Below, one piece after another: positions 35,626 to 48,099 of a stretch of DNA of 64,000 bases (its first letter is position 1; each line of letters opens with the position of its first letter). The notes beneath the pieces are model-generated. The model did no database searches. It was not told where the DNA came from and saw only the letters and a list, made by a program, of their open reading frames with translations. The DNA lies in assembly GCA_036345935.2 (NCBI GenBank), contig JADWOT020001351.1:47976-111975 (forward strand). The letters run 5' to 3'. The translations under genes and the position numbers were made by a program. This DNA comes from Taenia hydatigena. Its lineage: Eukaryota; Platyhelminthes; Cestoda; Cyclophyllidea; Taeniidae.

Positions 35626-38600
35626 TTATATTGAATGTCTCCTTGTTTTGAGAAAGATAGCACCCGCCGGTTTTCTTGCAACTTGGGCAGGGTATTGAGC
35701 AGCCGATGCTGTTGAAGGCAAAAGAAGATAATGCATTAAAGAGATTTTCCAAACGTGAGCAAATGAAAGGAGAAGCGTAAACTCACCATATTCAAACTGC
35801 GGATTGATGCACACAGGTGGGTGGGTAGCTAAAATTGATGCATGATGGTGAATGGCTATAAAGACATAAATTCCGCAGCAAATGACGGCAAACAACAACT
35901 CACCTGTGCTGCTATAGGAAGTGCTTGGCATTGTAAGTTGCAAATTCCATCCCGGATAAAATTGGTTGCTCTGAAGTACTCTGGTAGCAAGATATTGCTG
36001 TTGCTGCTGCAGCATGAGTTGCTGTGAGTTGTGTTGAGCCACGAGGTATGCATTAGACTGCACCACCAAGGGATTATTTTTTGAGGCCTCGTAATTAGCT
36101 CCTAGCGCAGTAATCGTGTTGCTGATGGCTAATCCAGCGTTGTCAATTATAGCAACAGCTGCAAGATTCGGCCATACTGGGGACACAATTGCTGCACTTG
36201 GCGGGATCTGTGCAACTGCTGCGGTGCCCTGCAATGGTAGAACAGCCCTTTTGTCTCAGTCTTTGCCTACACATGTAACCTTCAAAAGCATTTGAGTCGT
36301 CGGCCGCTGAATAGGGCCTTGCGCATATAGTAGAAGCATGATTTTCTTAGCTAATCCTCAAACTAATGTGCTTACGGATTGTAGCGTCGGAAGACAATGG
36401 CCGAGGTCGCTGCCAAGTGGAGCAGTAACGGTCATGGGGCAATTTACTTGGAAATTTGTGGTAAGCTGTGCAATATTATGACCACCGAGAGAGATCACAG
36501 CTGGAGTCAAACTTGGGTTCGATGGTAACATGTAGCTGTTGAGTAGAGGCATCGATCCAGCTGCTTCCATGTTTCTTTCGTAAGGTCCACCAGTAGCCGC
36601 TTTCGGCGGCAAATTATCTGAGTTCTATCAAAGGCAATCACCATTGTTAAATACGATGAAGCACAGATAGGTCACGGCCGTACTGCAGCCCAATTCCAAG
36701 TACTTACGGATACTGAGGAAATTCCATCTGCAAGATTCGACGGGTTAGGTTCTCTTGGGCCAAAAGGGTCTTCCGAGGCATGATCTTTGTTTTAATTGAA
36801 TGTACTTGTGAAATAAAGAAAAAATGACGTCAGTGGAAGAAGAAAACATGGAAATTATTTTCTAACTTCACGGTTTCTAAACTTGCATAGCATGCTCACT
36901 CATTCAGTAGTAGATAGGCCTTCCTATTTAATGCTGACGAAATCGGTCATGACTTTACCACACCAAAATTAGTTACAACCTTAAAAATTGCCTTAGGTAA
37001 GCTAACCTATGAGCGTGCATTTAAGCATCAAAAAATGTAATAATTTTCAAATGTGTCACTTGGCTGGGTGTGTACTACTAACAAACTGGGGTGGATAAAC
37101 AAAGGATGGGGCACATTCCGCTCTTGGTGGCTCTCTTAAGAATACCGCCTAAACGTCAACAAGTAAAGAAGATAGCTTAGCCAATTCTGCACACAGAAAA
37201 AATAGGATTTGGCAAATTTTTCCATTTAGACACGACAGCACATTATTGGTTGCAAGACTGCTGGGTCTGCCATCATGCAAATAACCTAAATTTAAATTCT
37301 TGCTTATCACTATCTTATTATCAAACAGCAAAGTGTCAGGAAAAAAAATAATTTGGCAGATGCACGCAGAAACCGAGTGGATTCATAAAAGAATGAAGTG
37401 TATAGCTCTAAGAACATACCATTTAACGAGGGCACTATAAATGGGAAGCACTCACTGGAACTTCTGTCCTCCTGAACTTGAGATGCAACATTCGAGTTAG
37501 AATTGGCTGATTCCGCTGTACGATTCATGCGTGTAGGAATGCAGTACAATGAACGAATCAGGACTAAGTGTCGCCCTAACATGAAATTTGGATCTGAGCG
37601 GTGCTGCTACTACACAGCTTTGATATTTATACATTTCTTTGGTGCGTCCGTTGTCCATAGTCTAAGCGCTTATTCGCCAATGGATGAATCACAATCCCGT
37701 TCTAGAGCATTGTTGGTTGGGAGTGATCAATGAGAGAATGAGGCATCTGCTGGTACATGCCGATGAGTCTGCACAACTATTGGATCAGCGCCTTGTGCCT
37801 TACGTTATGGATGAGCAAGTTAACCTTCTACATAACATTGACCCAGTTAGTGTCAAAACTAGTTATTTTTATTGCGTTTGGCATAAACTAAAAGAGACTA
37901 CTAATATTATTGTCGGTTTTATATGACTTTACTCAATAAATGGGTAATGGAATGTCCTTTTATGATGATTTGGCGTATAAACGTGGTCGACGATGGATAC
38001 GACTCTTAAGTCAGCTGCTGAACTTGATACCGTCTCCCAACGAAATCAGCGGAATGGCATTTGGCGTGACACTTATTTTATCCCTCATGGTGGACAAATT
38101 CACATCCACGTGAAGGTGACCTAAGAATAAGTAGGAAATAGTGCGGTTCGGACCTTCTGTGGGATCTTTGATTCGGCTTTCAGTGGTGAAGTACAAATGC
38201 GCATTAACTCGAGCAATTCTAATTGATTTGAGAATGCAAGTTAGCCTAAATACAGAAAAGGAACTTTGAAAAGAATCAAACACAGTGATAAGTGATCACT
38301 GTTGGCAATAAACGCCTTACTTTTACAAGTGAATTCTGATGCAGATTACAGAAACGTACTCTTGGAACTTACAGCACTAGAAATTCCCTTCACACGATTT
38401 TTGTGAAAGCATCTCGGTGTTTGTCTTGTGCAAAAGGCAAGGGTGCTTCCACTATGCTTACTTTCTACCATTTGAACTAGTCTATGGGGACGTTAAGCGT
38501 AAAATTACCTGAAGTTACGGCAATTTCACCTCCAGCTTAAAGCATCTAAAATATTTCTGGGTTTGATGTAAGGATGTCATCTTCGAGCGGAGATCAAAAT

Positions 38601-39186
38601 ACGCCTGGCAGGATCTGTGTTGTGATATCTTTTATGCAAGTTACTTTAAAAGTTTGTTCATCTGATTTATGGTACATGTATATGCGTGTTGCTGTAGTAA
38701 TCGATTGGCATTAGGGATTACAATTAGCTTTTTCGCCCCAAGTTAAGCGCATTTAAGTGTCGATTATAAGAGAATGATAAGTCTATATCATTTATTCGGA
38801 AAAATTCAAAGAGCAGGGTTTATTCTGTGACATGCGCAAGCACTTATTTGGCATTGATTTTCCTTTTTTAACAAGATGAATTTGGTAACGCTTAACAGCG
38901 TTTCGCTCAAGGAGAATAAAGCCATGAAAATTAGATTCATAATTCCACACAAATTATCTCTACTGAGGAAACACCGTAAAAACCTAGTTGGTGAGACTTG
39001 TTAGTCAGTTGCTGACTGATTTTAGCTACGATGCGATTATTACAATGGCATACGACGCTGTGGAAAACTAGATAAATGTATGCAACACTTACCCCCTACA
39101 TTCCCCAGCCTCGTCTCCCGCATCCGAATGGGATCTATGTAGATGGTCAAATACTGGTGATTTGAGATTGCCGTTATGCACTTAAC
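35626..39186 (-). CDS. 3' part of an eight-exon gene for a Gln/Ser/Pro-rich protein
   Basis: Eight minus-strand exons join in phase at all seven junctions: 39093-39186, 38031-38120, 37456-37515, 36708-36784, 36376-36624, 35904-36228, 35787-35828 and 35626-35708 (TAA). Donors are GTAAGT, GTATCA, GTGAGT, GTAAGT, GTAAGC, GTGAGT and GTGAGT. Good acceptors precede most (TTATTCTTAG, CCATTGCAG, TTCAACAG). The N-terminal exons look folded (AISNHQYLTIYIDPIRMRET; HVDVNLSTMRDKISVTPNAI). The rest is low-complexity: SNSNVASQVQEDRSS, a DPFGPREPNPSN block, a long Ala/Pro/Asn region and a Q-run near LMLQQQQQYLATRV. This architecture suits a transcription regulator, RNA-binding protein or endocytic adaptor (DPF resembles an AP-2 binding motif), but the family is not recognised. 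The 5' exons were not found. Confidence 0.55.
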
Positions 39187-39423
39187 CTGGATCATGCATC
39201 AATGGAAAGAATCTGACAAAGGGCAAGCGTCACCTCTCATAAGCGATTAGACTTCAATGAAATCGCTATGAAATGCTGTCCAGTCATATGTAGCACATAT
39301 TTTGCCAAAGTGAATTGAAAAGTAATTTCATTCGAACAGACGAGTCATCACTGGCAAATAAAAAATATACGTCCTTGCATTCTGAGGAAGACTGCGTACG
39401 TCACTTTCTCTGTCCAATTACAG

Positions 39424-40342
39424 CAAAGACGAACAAGAACGTACTGCCTTGTTTCACACTCGGAAAAGACAGGGTAACAAAAGTTGCTTTAAAGGCTACA
39501 CCCATTCGCAACCAATGTATCCTGTTTCTGTATCCATAAGTTTTGCTCTCAAAAGAAGCCCTTCTCTTTAAGTCTTAAGGGAGAACTTGACTGGTGAGAT
39601 ATGCATTCGGGTTGAATTAATTTAATGAATTGGTGGTTCAAAGTGGAGTGATGAACATTTATACCATGGCTACTTTTGTTTCAAAGAGCTATTACATGCG
39701 TCCGTACAGCATTCACATTTAATCAGCGTTAATAAAGCTTAATTCAGAATGCAAAGTGGCTTTCCTGAACAGGAGGTCTGCGTGATAGTTGGCAACAAAT
39801 TCAAAATGCTATTTAGCTATGCAAGCCTTTTTCCGAGGCAAACCATCCTGCATCCAAATCAAATCTTCACCACTCGCCCCGTCTAGTAAGCATGAGGATG
39901 TTTTTATTTATTACCATGAAGGCGATATAGCGACCATAAGTGATGTAAATTTGCATGAAAGCCTTAACATCGGCAGTCTATAGACGCAAAACTTTAGCTA
40001 GAGACTCATCATAATATTCCATGGAAGGCATTTAGTGTTAACAGAGGTGAGCTGAATTTGAGCTCTACCAAACTGCTGTGCTTTAATCTAACAAGGTAAC
40101 ATTACATAATGATGGAAAAATCTTGACCGTAGAGAATATTAATTTTGTAGAGGTAAAGTCTCGGGAGCGTTAGAGTTGAGTCAGCATAGAGAAATTCGCG
40201 ACCGCGCCTCACAACGTTCATAGCCGAGTCTGAGTATTTGGTCTCAGATTTGGCAGGTCTAAGAGACAACCACCATATGTGTTTTGGGGAGCTACGATTA
40301 AGCGTAGACTATTTACTAACAATTCTATCTGGAAGCAAACTT
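39424..40342 (+). CDS. two consecutive exons of an unknown gene
   Basis: Exon 39424-39473 follows TTTCTCTGTCCAATTACAG and ends before GTAACA; it reads KDEQERTALFHTRKRQ. Exon 40248-40342 follows GAGTATTTGGTCTCAG and ends at AAACTT|GTAAGC. It reads LAGLRDNHHMCFGELRLSVD then YLLTILSGSKL. The join is in phase. The first donor is moderate. The second exon lies at the left end of the 2.3-kb tandem duplication; in the second unit the matching stretch keeps only its ends, so the exon is not preserved there. Function unknown. Confidence 0.4.
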
Positions 40343-42350
40343 GTAAGCTCATCCGCCTGCTTACTTCGAGTCAGTAAACGTCGATTGACTTCTTTGGGAT
40401 ATGCTATACAATCGCCAACTTAAGTTAAAACGAACTAAGCTTGGCATATGCTATTGCTTTTCAGTAAACAATAACAAAGCAAAAGGATTAGCCAAATGAG
40501 TGACTCAAGCCGCAGTTTTGGCGCTTTTATGTGTTTAAGTCAAAATCAAGTCTGCCTTACATGTTCTAGATAAAATGAACCAACAATTATAAGCATTAGA
40601 TATAGCCTAAAACTGTTAGTCAGGTCTTCAAGGGAGGCATGACCTCGCTGTCCACACTAAGGTGCATTTAAAGCTACCACTTGGGTTTCAATTAGAATTT
40701 GCAATGGAACAATGCTGTCTTTAACTAAAATTCACGCAAAAGGATGCAGAAATTAATGGCGAACACTGGCGTTAGCACGTTGAATGAAGCACAAATTATA
40801 TCTATTCCTATTAATGCTTTTAAAATTGTAAACAATATATAATGTTTGTCAGCTGCGCCTAGAGAAAGCGAGGACTCTATAAGAGTATTTAAATGATGAG
40901 ATGCAAATTATCGCTGCGCAAAGTTGACCTAAAGAATAATGCGGAAGGGGGAGACAATTCTTGTAAGATTAGCCTATATTGAAGACAGAAAAAAGACAGC
41001 ACCTATGATGAGACTCGGGTAGAATGCTGGTCGGTATCCGAGAAGTTAACCAGGTATGCAACCACTAAAACTTCATCTATTTCGGTCTACGACTAATTTT
41101 GATAAACTGCGTGTGCGATGCTTCCGCATAACTAATCATAAGCTATAAAGTTGAGTTAGAAAGAAAAGTGACTTATCGAAGACGAAATGGGTGAGCTTTA
41201 AGGAAGAGATAAAGGTAGAGTCCTACAACCCGAATTGAGTCGTCTGTTTTCTGATATCGATGCTGCGAGACCCGCCTTGATACTCATTTGCCTAATATTA
41301 GTGCAGGCTACTTGCGGAGTGGCAAAGTTTGAAGGAAATATTTGGAAGCTGTCATATCCCTGCACTGGCATTTTTCTATCGCCGTATAAACTAACGCACA
41401 ACATAATCCATCATTGCCAGGTTGGAAGCATGTAGAAATTTCGTCAGAATTTCGCCTCAGCCTACGTAGTGGTACCCGTAAACACAATTTGGGTCGGTTC
41501 ATCTAACATCAAAAAGGGAGGTCATAAAGTCACTCAACGATCTATTGATTGAGGCTGGCTATCGGTGAAAATGAATCGTTTTGCTTACATGGAACAGGAT
41601 GATATTAGCCTAAGGGTAATATGCAGTTAATGATTCAAAGAGTGCGACTCATTTTATAGAAACTCACCCAAGACCGGTGGCGCTATGTACTTCAAAACTA
41701 CAAGTTTCGCCGAAACTTAATTTTTGGTAGCCGCCTGCGTTGGCATCAACAGCATATGGAAGTGGTGCTCTTTCGGCTTGCATAGACTAAGCGCGCTCCG
41801 ACTTTTACTTCAAATAAGGTCATCGGCACCACGAAGTAGAGACATTTGACATTTGAAGTGGATTGCGGTACACGTCAAGCCTAGCTACAACGCACTGAAC
41901 GCATTTTTTATTCATGGCACCTGCGTGACACCTCTGGGTAGCCTGTGCCAGCTCTCTATGAAAGTGTTTAAGAGTCAGGCGTCACGCTAAGTGGTCATCG
42001 CTGGTGGCCATCCCCGTATTTTTCCTTGGAGTTTCAGAGGCATTTGAGACTTTATAAGGGTTAGTTTGACAATCACACTCAACCAGCATTAATTTGGCCA
42101 TATAACGTTGATTTTGGAAGTTGTGTTCATCTTTTTGACCAAGAGATTAGTGTTACGAAAGTGTGGCACGCTAGTAAAAAAATGAACCCCATTCCAGCAT
42201 GACTAGTGTTACGCTTTAACTAATCCTCTACCATTCAATCGATTTAGTAAGTTTAACTAGATTATTTCGTTGATAACAATGGGATGGGTCTTAAATCAGA
42301 GGTGATGGCCATTTGCTTGGCATTCCCAACAAAAATTCGGTGGTTTTTCG
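40180..42350. repeat. tandem segmental duplication, unit 1
   Basis: At least six landmarks recur in order about 2.1-2.4 kb downstream. Examples are GCGACCGCGCCTCAC at 40198 against GTGATCGCGCCTAAT at 42559, GACCTCGCTGTCC at 40640 against GAATTCGCTGTCT at 43000, and GATGAGATGCAAATTATCGC at 40894 against AATGAGATGCAGCTCGCG at 43270. CTGCGTGACACCTCTGGGTA at 41921 matches CTTGTGTGACGCCTCTGGGT at 44200. Identity is about 65% with many indels, so the event is old. Confidence 0.55.
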
Positions 42351-42539
42351 AGTTTAGCTAAAGTCCCGTCTTGATGCCTCATGACGAATATCCATTGCTG
42401 GCATGGTTTAGATGATATTGATTACTGTCGACCAGCTGAGTCTTTATCCGCCATTGCGGTATTAAATCACGCTAGGTAATAATCATGCCTGCATTGATTT
42501 TTGGATTGTCCTTCTGAGGTCAGGGGGGGTCGGACCTAA

Positions 42540-44480
42540 GTCGAATTAGCAAATTTCGTGATCGCGCCTAATGACACGCACAGATTTAGTAAGTCTTGCA
42601 GACAGGCACGGTTTTTGGCATTATTAATTAAGGTAGAGTTTATTGTAAGCTGTTCAATCACAATTAGATCCAGTTACTTCCTTGCAAATACATCCCTGTG
42701 CTTGTGTTAATTTGACGAAACCCAGTTTGGTTTTTTGAAATCAGCTAGATGATCGTCACTCTAGGCAAAATACGGATCAAGCCTAGCATCTGCTGCTGCT
42801 TTTTGGCAAGTAATGAAAAGGTGAAGGAAGTAATTGCTTGAACTATAGCTAATTGCGGTTCGATTGCTTCCACTCTATTTGTACGAAGACAACGTCTGTT
42901 TTAAATACTCAGGATCAGATGTGTGAGGTGGATATGTCGAAATAATTTGCGCATAAGATTTACCTTAAGACTGCTTTTTAGGTTTTTAAAGGACAGCATG
43001 AATTCGCTGTCTGCACTGGGTAGAGGTCTGTTCAGACCCGTTGCTTGGTGTGCAATTAGATTTTATGAGTAGAGACGGGCACCAAGTCTATGCTGTCCGC
43101 AACCCAATGCATGCTAAAAAGCGCAAAATTGATGGTGGACACAAAAGTCGATGCGTAGCCAGAAGTGCAGGCTATAATCACTCTAGACATTGCCTTTAAC
43201 ATTGAAACCAATATGCAAAACTTATCTGCTGTAATTGGTGAGTGCAAATGTTTAAATGAACACTTTGACAATGAGATGCAGCTCGCGATGACGTATTGTT
43301 AACCTGAGGAATAATATGAGGAAGAGATGGGATTCTGTGGGTAGTATCTCCTACTTGGAGGTAAAATGGCACAGCGCCTGTGATGGTCACGAGCATAACG
43401 CTAGTCAGAATTTAAGGGGTCACGCAGACGTGCGACACAATGAGCCGCGTATGCTTTGCTATTATATTCACCTCAAAGTATATGTTTGTGTTCTTTTTGT
43501 GGAACTACCCGCGCCCCACCGAGTTGGTCCGGGCAGTAACTTGGCCTTTACTGGAATGAGAATAGGTAAGCTTTAAAGGAGGGACACGATCATGGTCATA
43601 ATGTGCCTCATAAAGCGACCGTTTTCCAAAATCGAATTTGAAGAAACCTGTCTTGATTCTCAATTAACAAGTAGTAATTTGGCATTCTCACTAAGCATCG
43701 TGGTCATGTTTTTCATTGTTAAACTAGGTAACTTGCCAGGAACTCTATCGTTGTTGGAATAAAGGCGTGTGAAAGCTTTATTAAGGATATAATCTGCAAA
43801 ATATTTTGCATTGGTTCTTCTAGCATCAGAATGAAAGGCCATGAATTTTTGAAAAAGAAGGTGCGCAGAGTGAAGCAAGCTATGAACTGCAAGATAGTTT
43901 GCATTTGCAAGACAGGGTAGCACTAGCCCTAGAGGGAATTTGTAGTTAATGTTCTTGGTCAGCGCACGCCATTTTATATGAGCTCATTCAAAATTAGTGT
44001 TATTGCGTGTTTCAAAACTGTAAGAAACTGCTTTAGCACCTGTGGTCACCCCTGCCACCATCAACAACGGTTCGGGGCAGCGATCTCTTGAAATGCAAAG
44101 ACTAAAAAAGCGCTTCAACCTCCACTTTAAGTGAGTTCACCAGCATTTGATATTTAAGGTAAGTCGAAGTGCATCTTAGGTGCTTCTGCAATTACGGCAC
44201 TTGTGTGACGCCTCTGGGTGGCCTTAATCAGCTCCTATTTTAAAACGCGATCAACTTTTCTCTTTTCAGAGTGGACTGCTACTAGCTTTTATGAGTAGGA
44301 AGAGTTGCTCACGAAAATCACATGCTGGTTAAAAGGTGACCCATTCCTTCTCCCCTCAATCGATTGTCTCAACCATTGCAATTTTCACACCACAACATAT
44401 CAGAAGTTATGGGTTGATTCTTAAATAGATCCGAAGCACGTGACTCTGGGACACTTTGATGCTGGCTACTTAGACGCAAG
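42540..44480. repeat. tandem segmental duplication, unit 2
   Basis: Partner of 40180-42350; landmarks are listed there. The last match is TATGGGTTGATTCTTAAAT near 44408 with ATGGGATGGGTCTTAAAT near 42280. No intact coding segment was found in this unit. Confidence 0.5.
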
Positions 44481-45093
44481 TGATGGAGGGCACCTTGAAA
44501 GTCATGCCCATAGGATTAGACTGATAGGAATGTTAAACATGCGTCCTGCAAGACAACTTCCTGCTTAATCAAATTCACTTTGGCAAATCCAAATGCCATA
44601 TGAGCAAGCTTTTAAAAAATAGTGCATTATGACTTATGAGGAAAGTCGTGGTTTTGATAGAAGATACGATCTACTAATCCCTCTAACTGAAAGCGATCAA
44701 CTAGCCATGAAAAGCAGGCTGACTTTGCAACAAATAATAAGTAGCTGCACAGAACTGCTCTTAAAAAACAATCACGAGAACCATTCGTCATCCGTTGTTA
44801 ACTAGATATGAGCTGATGCTTACTTTTTTTTTAAAAGCAATGATCTGGCTTTGTCTACCTTTATTTCCAGATGCATATTTAGAGCCCACTGCGCATGCAG
44901 TCTTGTGGGCGTCAGAAAATAGCGCCAGGAGGTGATGAAGGATATTAATTAAAATTCGCGAATGCATCTTTAGAGGAATGTGGGGAAAGAACATAGGATC
45001 CTTTTACTATTCAGTTCTGCGCCAATTTAAAGCACAAGAAATAAGATAGTCATTAGAGATTGCAATAAAGTTTCATTCCAACTGAATAACTAG

Positions 45094-45389
45094 CTATGAC
45101 TTTTCTTTAGTGAAGTCGTAATTGCCTTTTGAAGAAACAAAATATTGTAATGTGTGGTCACGCAATCGTAAAGTGTATTTTACCGCATCTAAGTCTGCGT
45201 CATTCGAATGCTTCGTGTTCATGCTAATTTTGTGGCTTGAGCCAGATGGAATTACTATAATATAATTGTTTGCTCCATAGCCATAGAGCTGATCATTACT
45301 ACTCCTCTTTAGCCCAGACCCTGCCTCCACAGCATTTCGCTTGCTGCCTATCCTTATAAATTTTTGGAAATAATGGCAAGACAATGCTC
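45094..45389 (-). CDS. candidate 97-codon terminal exon, unknown protein
   Basis: After ATATTCAACAG the minus strand is open for 97 codons to a TAG at 45094. Composition is natural: KFIRIGSKRNAVEAGSGLKR, GYGANNYIIVIPSGSSHKIS and LRDHTLQYFVSSKGNYDF. A GTAAAA inside (after the codons for DADLDA) could be a donor, which would shorten it. No poly(A) signal lies just downstream. The acceptor tract is weak. It could be a host exon or a fragment of an element protein. Confidence 0.35.
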
Positions 45390-45529
45390 CTGTTGAATAT
45401 TATAAGTAATTAGTCTTCACTGTTTATTAGCATTTATCGCTGTTTGTCAGTGTTGTTTTTGAAGATTACTAGCAAATCAAATATGTTTTTTATCTAATCA
45501 AGCAGCTACTCTCAAGTTCTTGGCAATAA

Positions 45530-45755
45530 TTGCAGTGGCAGAGGCATTAGTTGATGGTTCGGTTTATCGTGAGGAAACTATCAATTTGGTGCCAAGGAGT
45601 ATTTTGCCGACATTCAGTGCAATGGAAACAAATATTTTTCCAATAAGAAGAGCAGTCGCTGCTTCGCGCATAAGCACAGGACCATCAAATTGTTGTCCAG
45701 CCCTCCTAATAACCCGACAATTATTTCCGGTTATCAACCTTTATTGCTCATACAT
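45530..45755. CDS. candidate exon, strand uncertain
   Basis: Both strands give natural-looking translations. Plus: AEALVDGSVYREETINLVPR after a good acceptor (AAGTTCTTGGCAATAATTGCAG), ending near GAG|GTAGAA. Minus: ITGNNCRVIRRAGQQFDGPV then LMREAATALLIGKIFVSIAL after a pyrimidine-rich acceptor, but without a good donor. The minus reading would put it upstream of the 45094-45389 exon. I cannot choose between them. Confidence 0.25.
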
Positions 45756-45799
45756 GAGGTAGAAGGAAAAATTCAATTAATTTTAACGGTCACTGTTAC

Positions 45800-47110
45800 A
45801 TTGGTTTGTTGCGACAACTTTATAATATGATTACTGCATTCCTTAGTGCTCTTCCATCCCTCCTTTTATTTATTTCTTCGAATTTAAACTGCGCTGTGTC
45901 GAAAATTTCTGATTTACAGCCATTACAGGAAGATTGTCAAAATCATCCCATTTTTACGTGAAGCGAATTGATCAAGCACTTTATTTAAACCCATAAATTA
46001 ACTTACATGGTCATACAAAGCAAAAGCTATTCCTTCTGCGATAGCCTTACGTTTTGGCATCACATCGCTGGCCTGGCCAATTAACCTCTCCAGCGTTTTG
46101 TACAGACTGCATCAAGTTATGATACACTAACAGAGTAGATCTATGCACACAAGCGCACACTCACTTTAGCTCGACCGAAATTTGTGCGGTGAAGACGAAT
46201 TACGCTAGCATGTGTTCTAATCATGGTGTGGAGGTACGTGTTCATCTCGTTGACTGTAGTTGTGGATGCAGAAATGCGGATTTGGCCTAAGCGCTGGCAG
46301 AGCCCATGTAAGATCAAGTGTGGCTCTTTTCACATGTAAGTTAAAAGCGGAGTAGATTGCTAAGCAGATAGCACTAATTCATATGCTGAATGCCGATGCA
46401 ATGGAAGGAAGTGTTACGGGCATAAAATCCTAATGCTTCGTATCGGGTGAGATTTTATCTCTCAGAGAAGAAGATAAATGCATCGGAAAAGAGCGTACAT
46501 AATTAATTCCATCACAGAGACTATTTCTGTCCCGAATGCGACGTATTTCTTTACGAAAACAGACAGGAACGTATAATTATCTTGTCTTATTTGAAGTAGT
46601 CGCATTTTAGTGCCAAGAAAGGACACAGAAGTGCAGATCAACAACTCTCGCATCCAGCAAGATATTATGACACCTGCTTGCAGCTGACCGGCCTACGCAA
46701 AGACTAGCGCTGCGACGATAGTTGGGATAACTAGCGATTCATTTGTCCCTTCACTATTCTACGAAGCTAGACCTAAAGGATGCAATCGCCATGATCCGTC
46801 GTGACTAAGTTCATTTATCGAGGAAGTTGTTCCCTGATTATAAGGTGATTTTTAGACATGGAGGTGATAAGACCACGTAGCATGCAGTATAGCGTACACA
46901 CGAGGCAACGCCAAAATCCATAGATCCTTCCCATATGTAGGCCACTTTTAGCTGGAAATTATTTTCTCTAGGTAGGAGTGTGAACAAATGGGTAAATACA
47001 GATAAATAAGGCAAAGAAAATGAAGTCTCACTTGTACCGTGAGTTGAAGACATACAGCGTTATTAGTAACCACTTTAAAATTATTTATGCCTTTTTTAAA
47101 AGTTATGGTC
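45800..47110. other. no supported gene
   Basis: A minus-strand frame at 46462-46653 (MRLLQIRQDNYTFLSVFVKK) is open but lacks a clear donor. No repeats were noted. Confidence 0.3.
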
Positions 47111-47125
47111 ATTGTTTGAAAGCAG

Positions 47126-48069
47126 GAAGAGTCTTAAAATGGGGAAGTTTATGTCCCCAAACAAGTGAGCCAGCGAATGGACTGATTGAACTGGAAGCAA
47201 TTTCACTCATAATATACCAAGGTAACACTCGTAATAAGATGTAACTTATGAACATTGGTCACATTTATGCAATGGCTGCGCTTAAAGTGCGCTCGCAATT
47301 TTTATAGGCAAAAGGTTAAGAATGGGTGAGATGTGTACCCATGCTTATCCCTGTACGAGCAATGGTGTCACATTGATTTAAAATTTAACAAAACTCTGTG
47401 TAGTTTCAAATGGTTTATTTGGCACAGATTCGCATCAAAAGTGCTGTTTTTGCTCACCCCATCACTTGCTGAATGTAAGCCTGGTTTATCTTCATAAAAG
47501 CTCTTCTTTCTGCATCGTCTACATCGCAAGACTTTTAGATGCGGCGAAATTGGTAAGCAGTTGATATCTGACGAACCTCTTATCAGACGCTTTTTTCAAG
47601 CCCTCCTTTTCCACAAAATTACTTCCCTACAACTACTTGCGGCAGATTCTATTTTGGCAGCCTAAATGTCATTAGTGTTAGACATGCGCAAAGGGTTGCA
47701 TCTTCCTTTCATCAACACAGAAAAAAAAATCCATTACTGCCCATGTCACACAGAAGCTGTGTGGCCAACATCTGGAAAATTCATTGAAAAGAGCAAAGGT
47801 TAAGTAGGAAAACGTGAGAGAAGCAAGGGAGCAGGAAAATCATGTCGCCACTTTTACTGTCAGCGTGCCAGTGTGACCTAGTCAACACATTTAATCAAGC
47901 GCTTAGGCATTTTTCAGTCAGCTGCTGGTCACTCTCAGATTGCAGTTCCAAAGCACGCAAACAGGGGGAGGCAGATGTTGCTTTTACAGCCGAATTGCCT
48001 TGGTTCTATGCTGTATTGGGTGCAAGAACTTTAAGAGGAAATGGTTTGGAGCATGTAGACAACATGGGA
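47126..48069 (+). CDS. two candidate exons of an unknown gene
   Basis: Segment 47126-47221 follows CATTGTTTGAAAGCAG and ends before GTAACA; it reads RVLKWGSLCPQTSEPANGLI then ELEAISLIIYQ. Segment 47946-48069 follows CACTCTCAGATTGCAG and ends before GTAGGA; it reads SKARKQGEADVAFTAELPWF and YAVLGARTLRGNGLEHVDNM. The phases do not meet directly (one base left, two needed), so an exon is missing if they belong together. Composition is typical of soluble protein. Exons at 50.9 and 52.0 kb on the same strand may belong to the same gene. Confidence 0.35.
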
Positions 48070-48099
48070 GTAGGAGGTTAGTGTTGAACTGACAGACAA

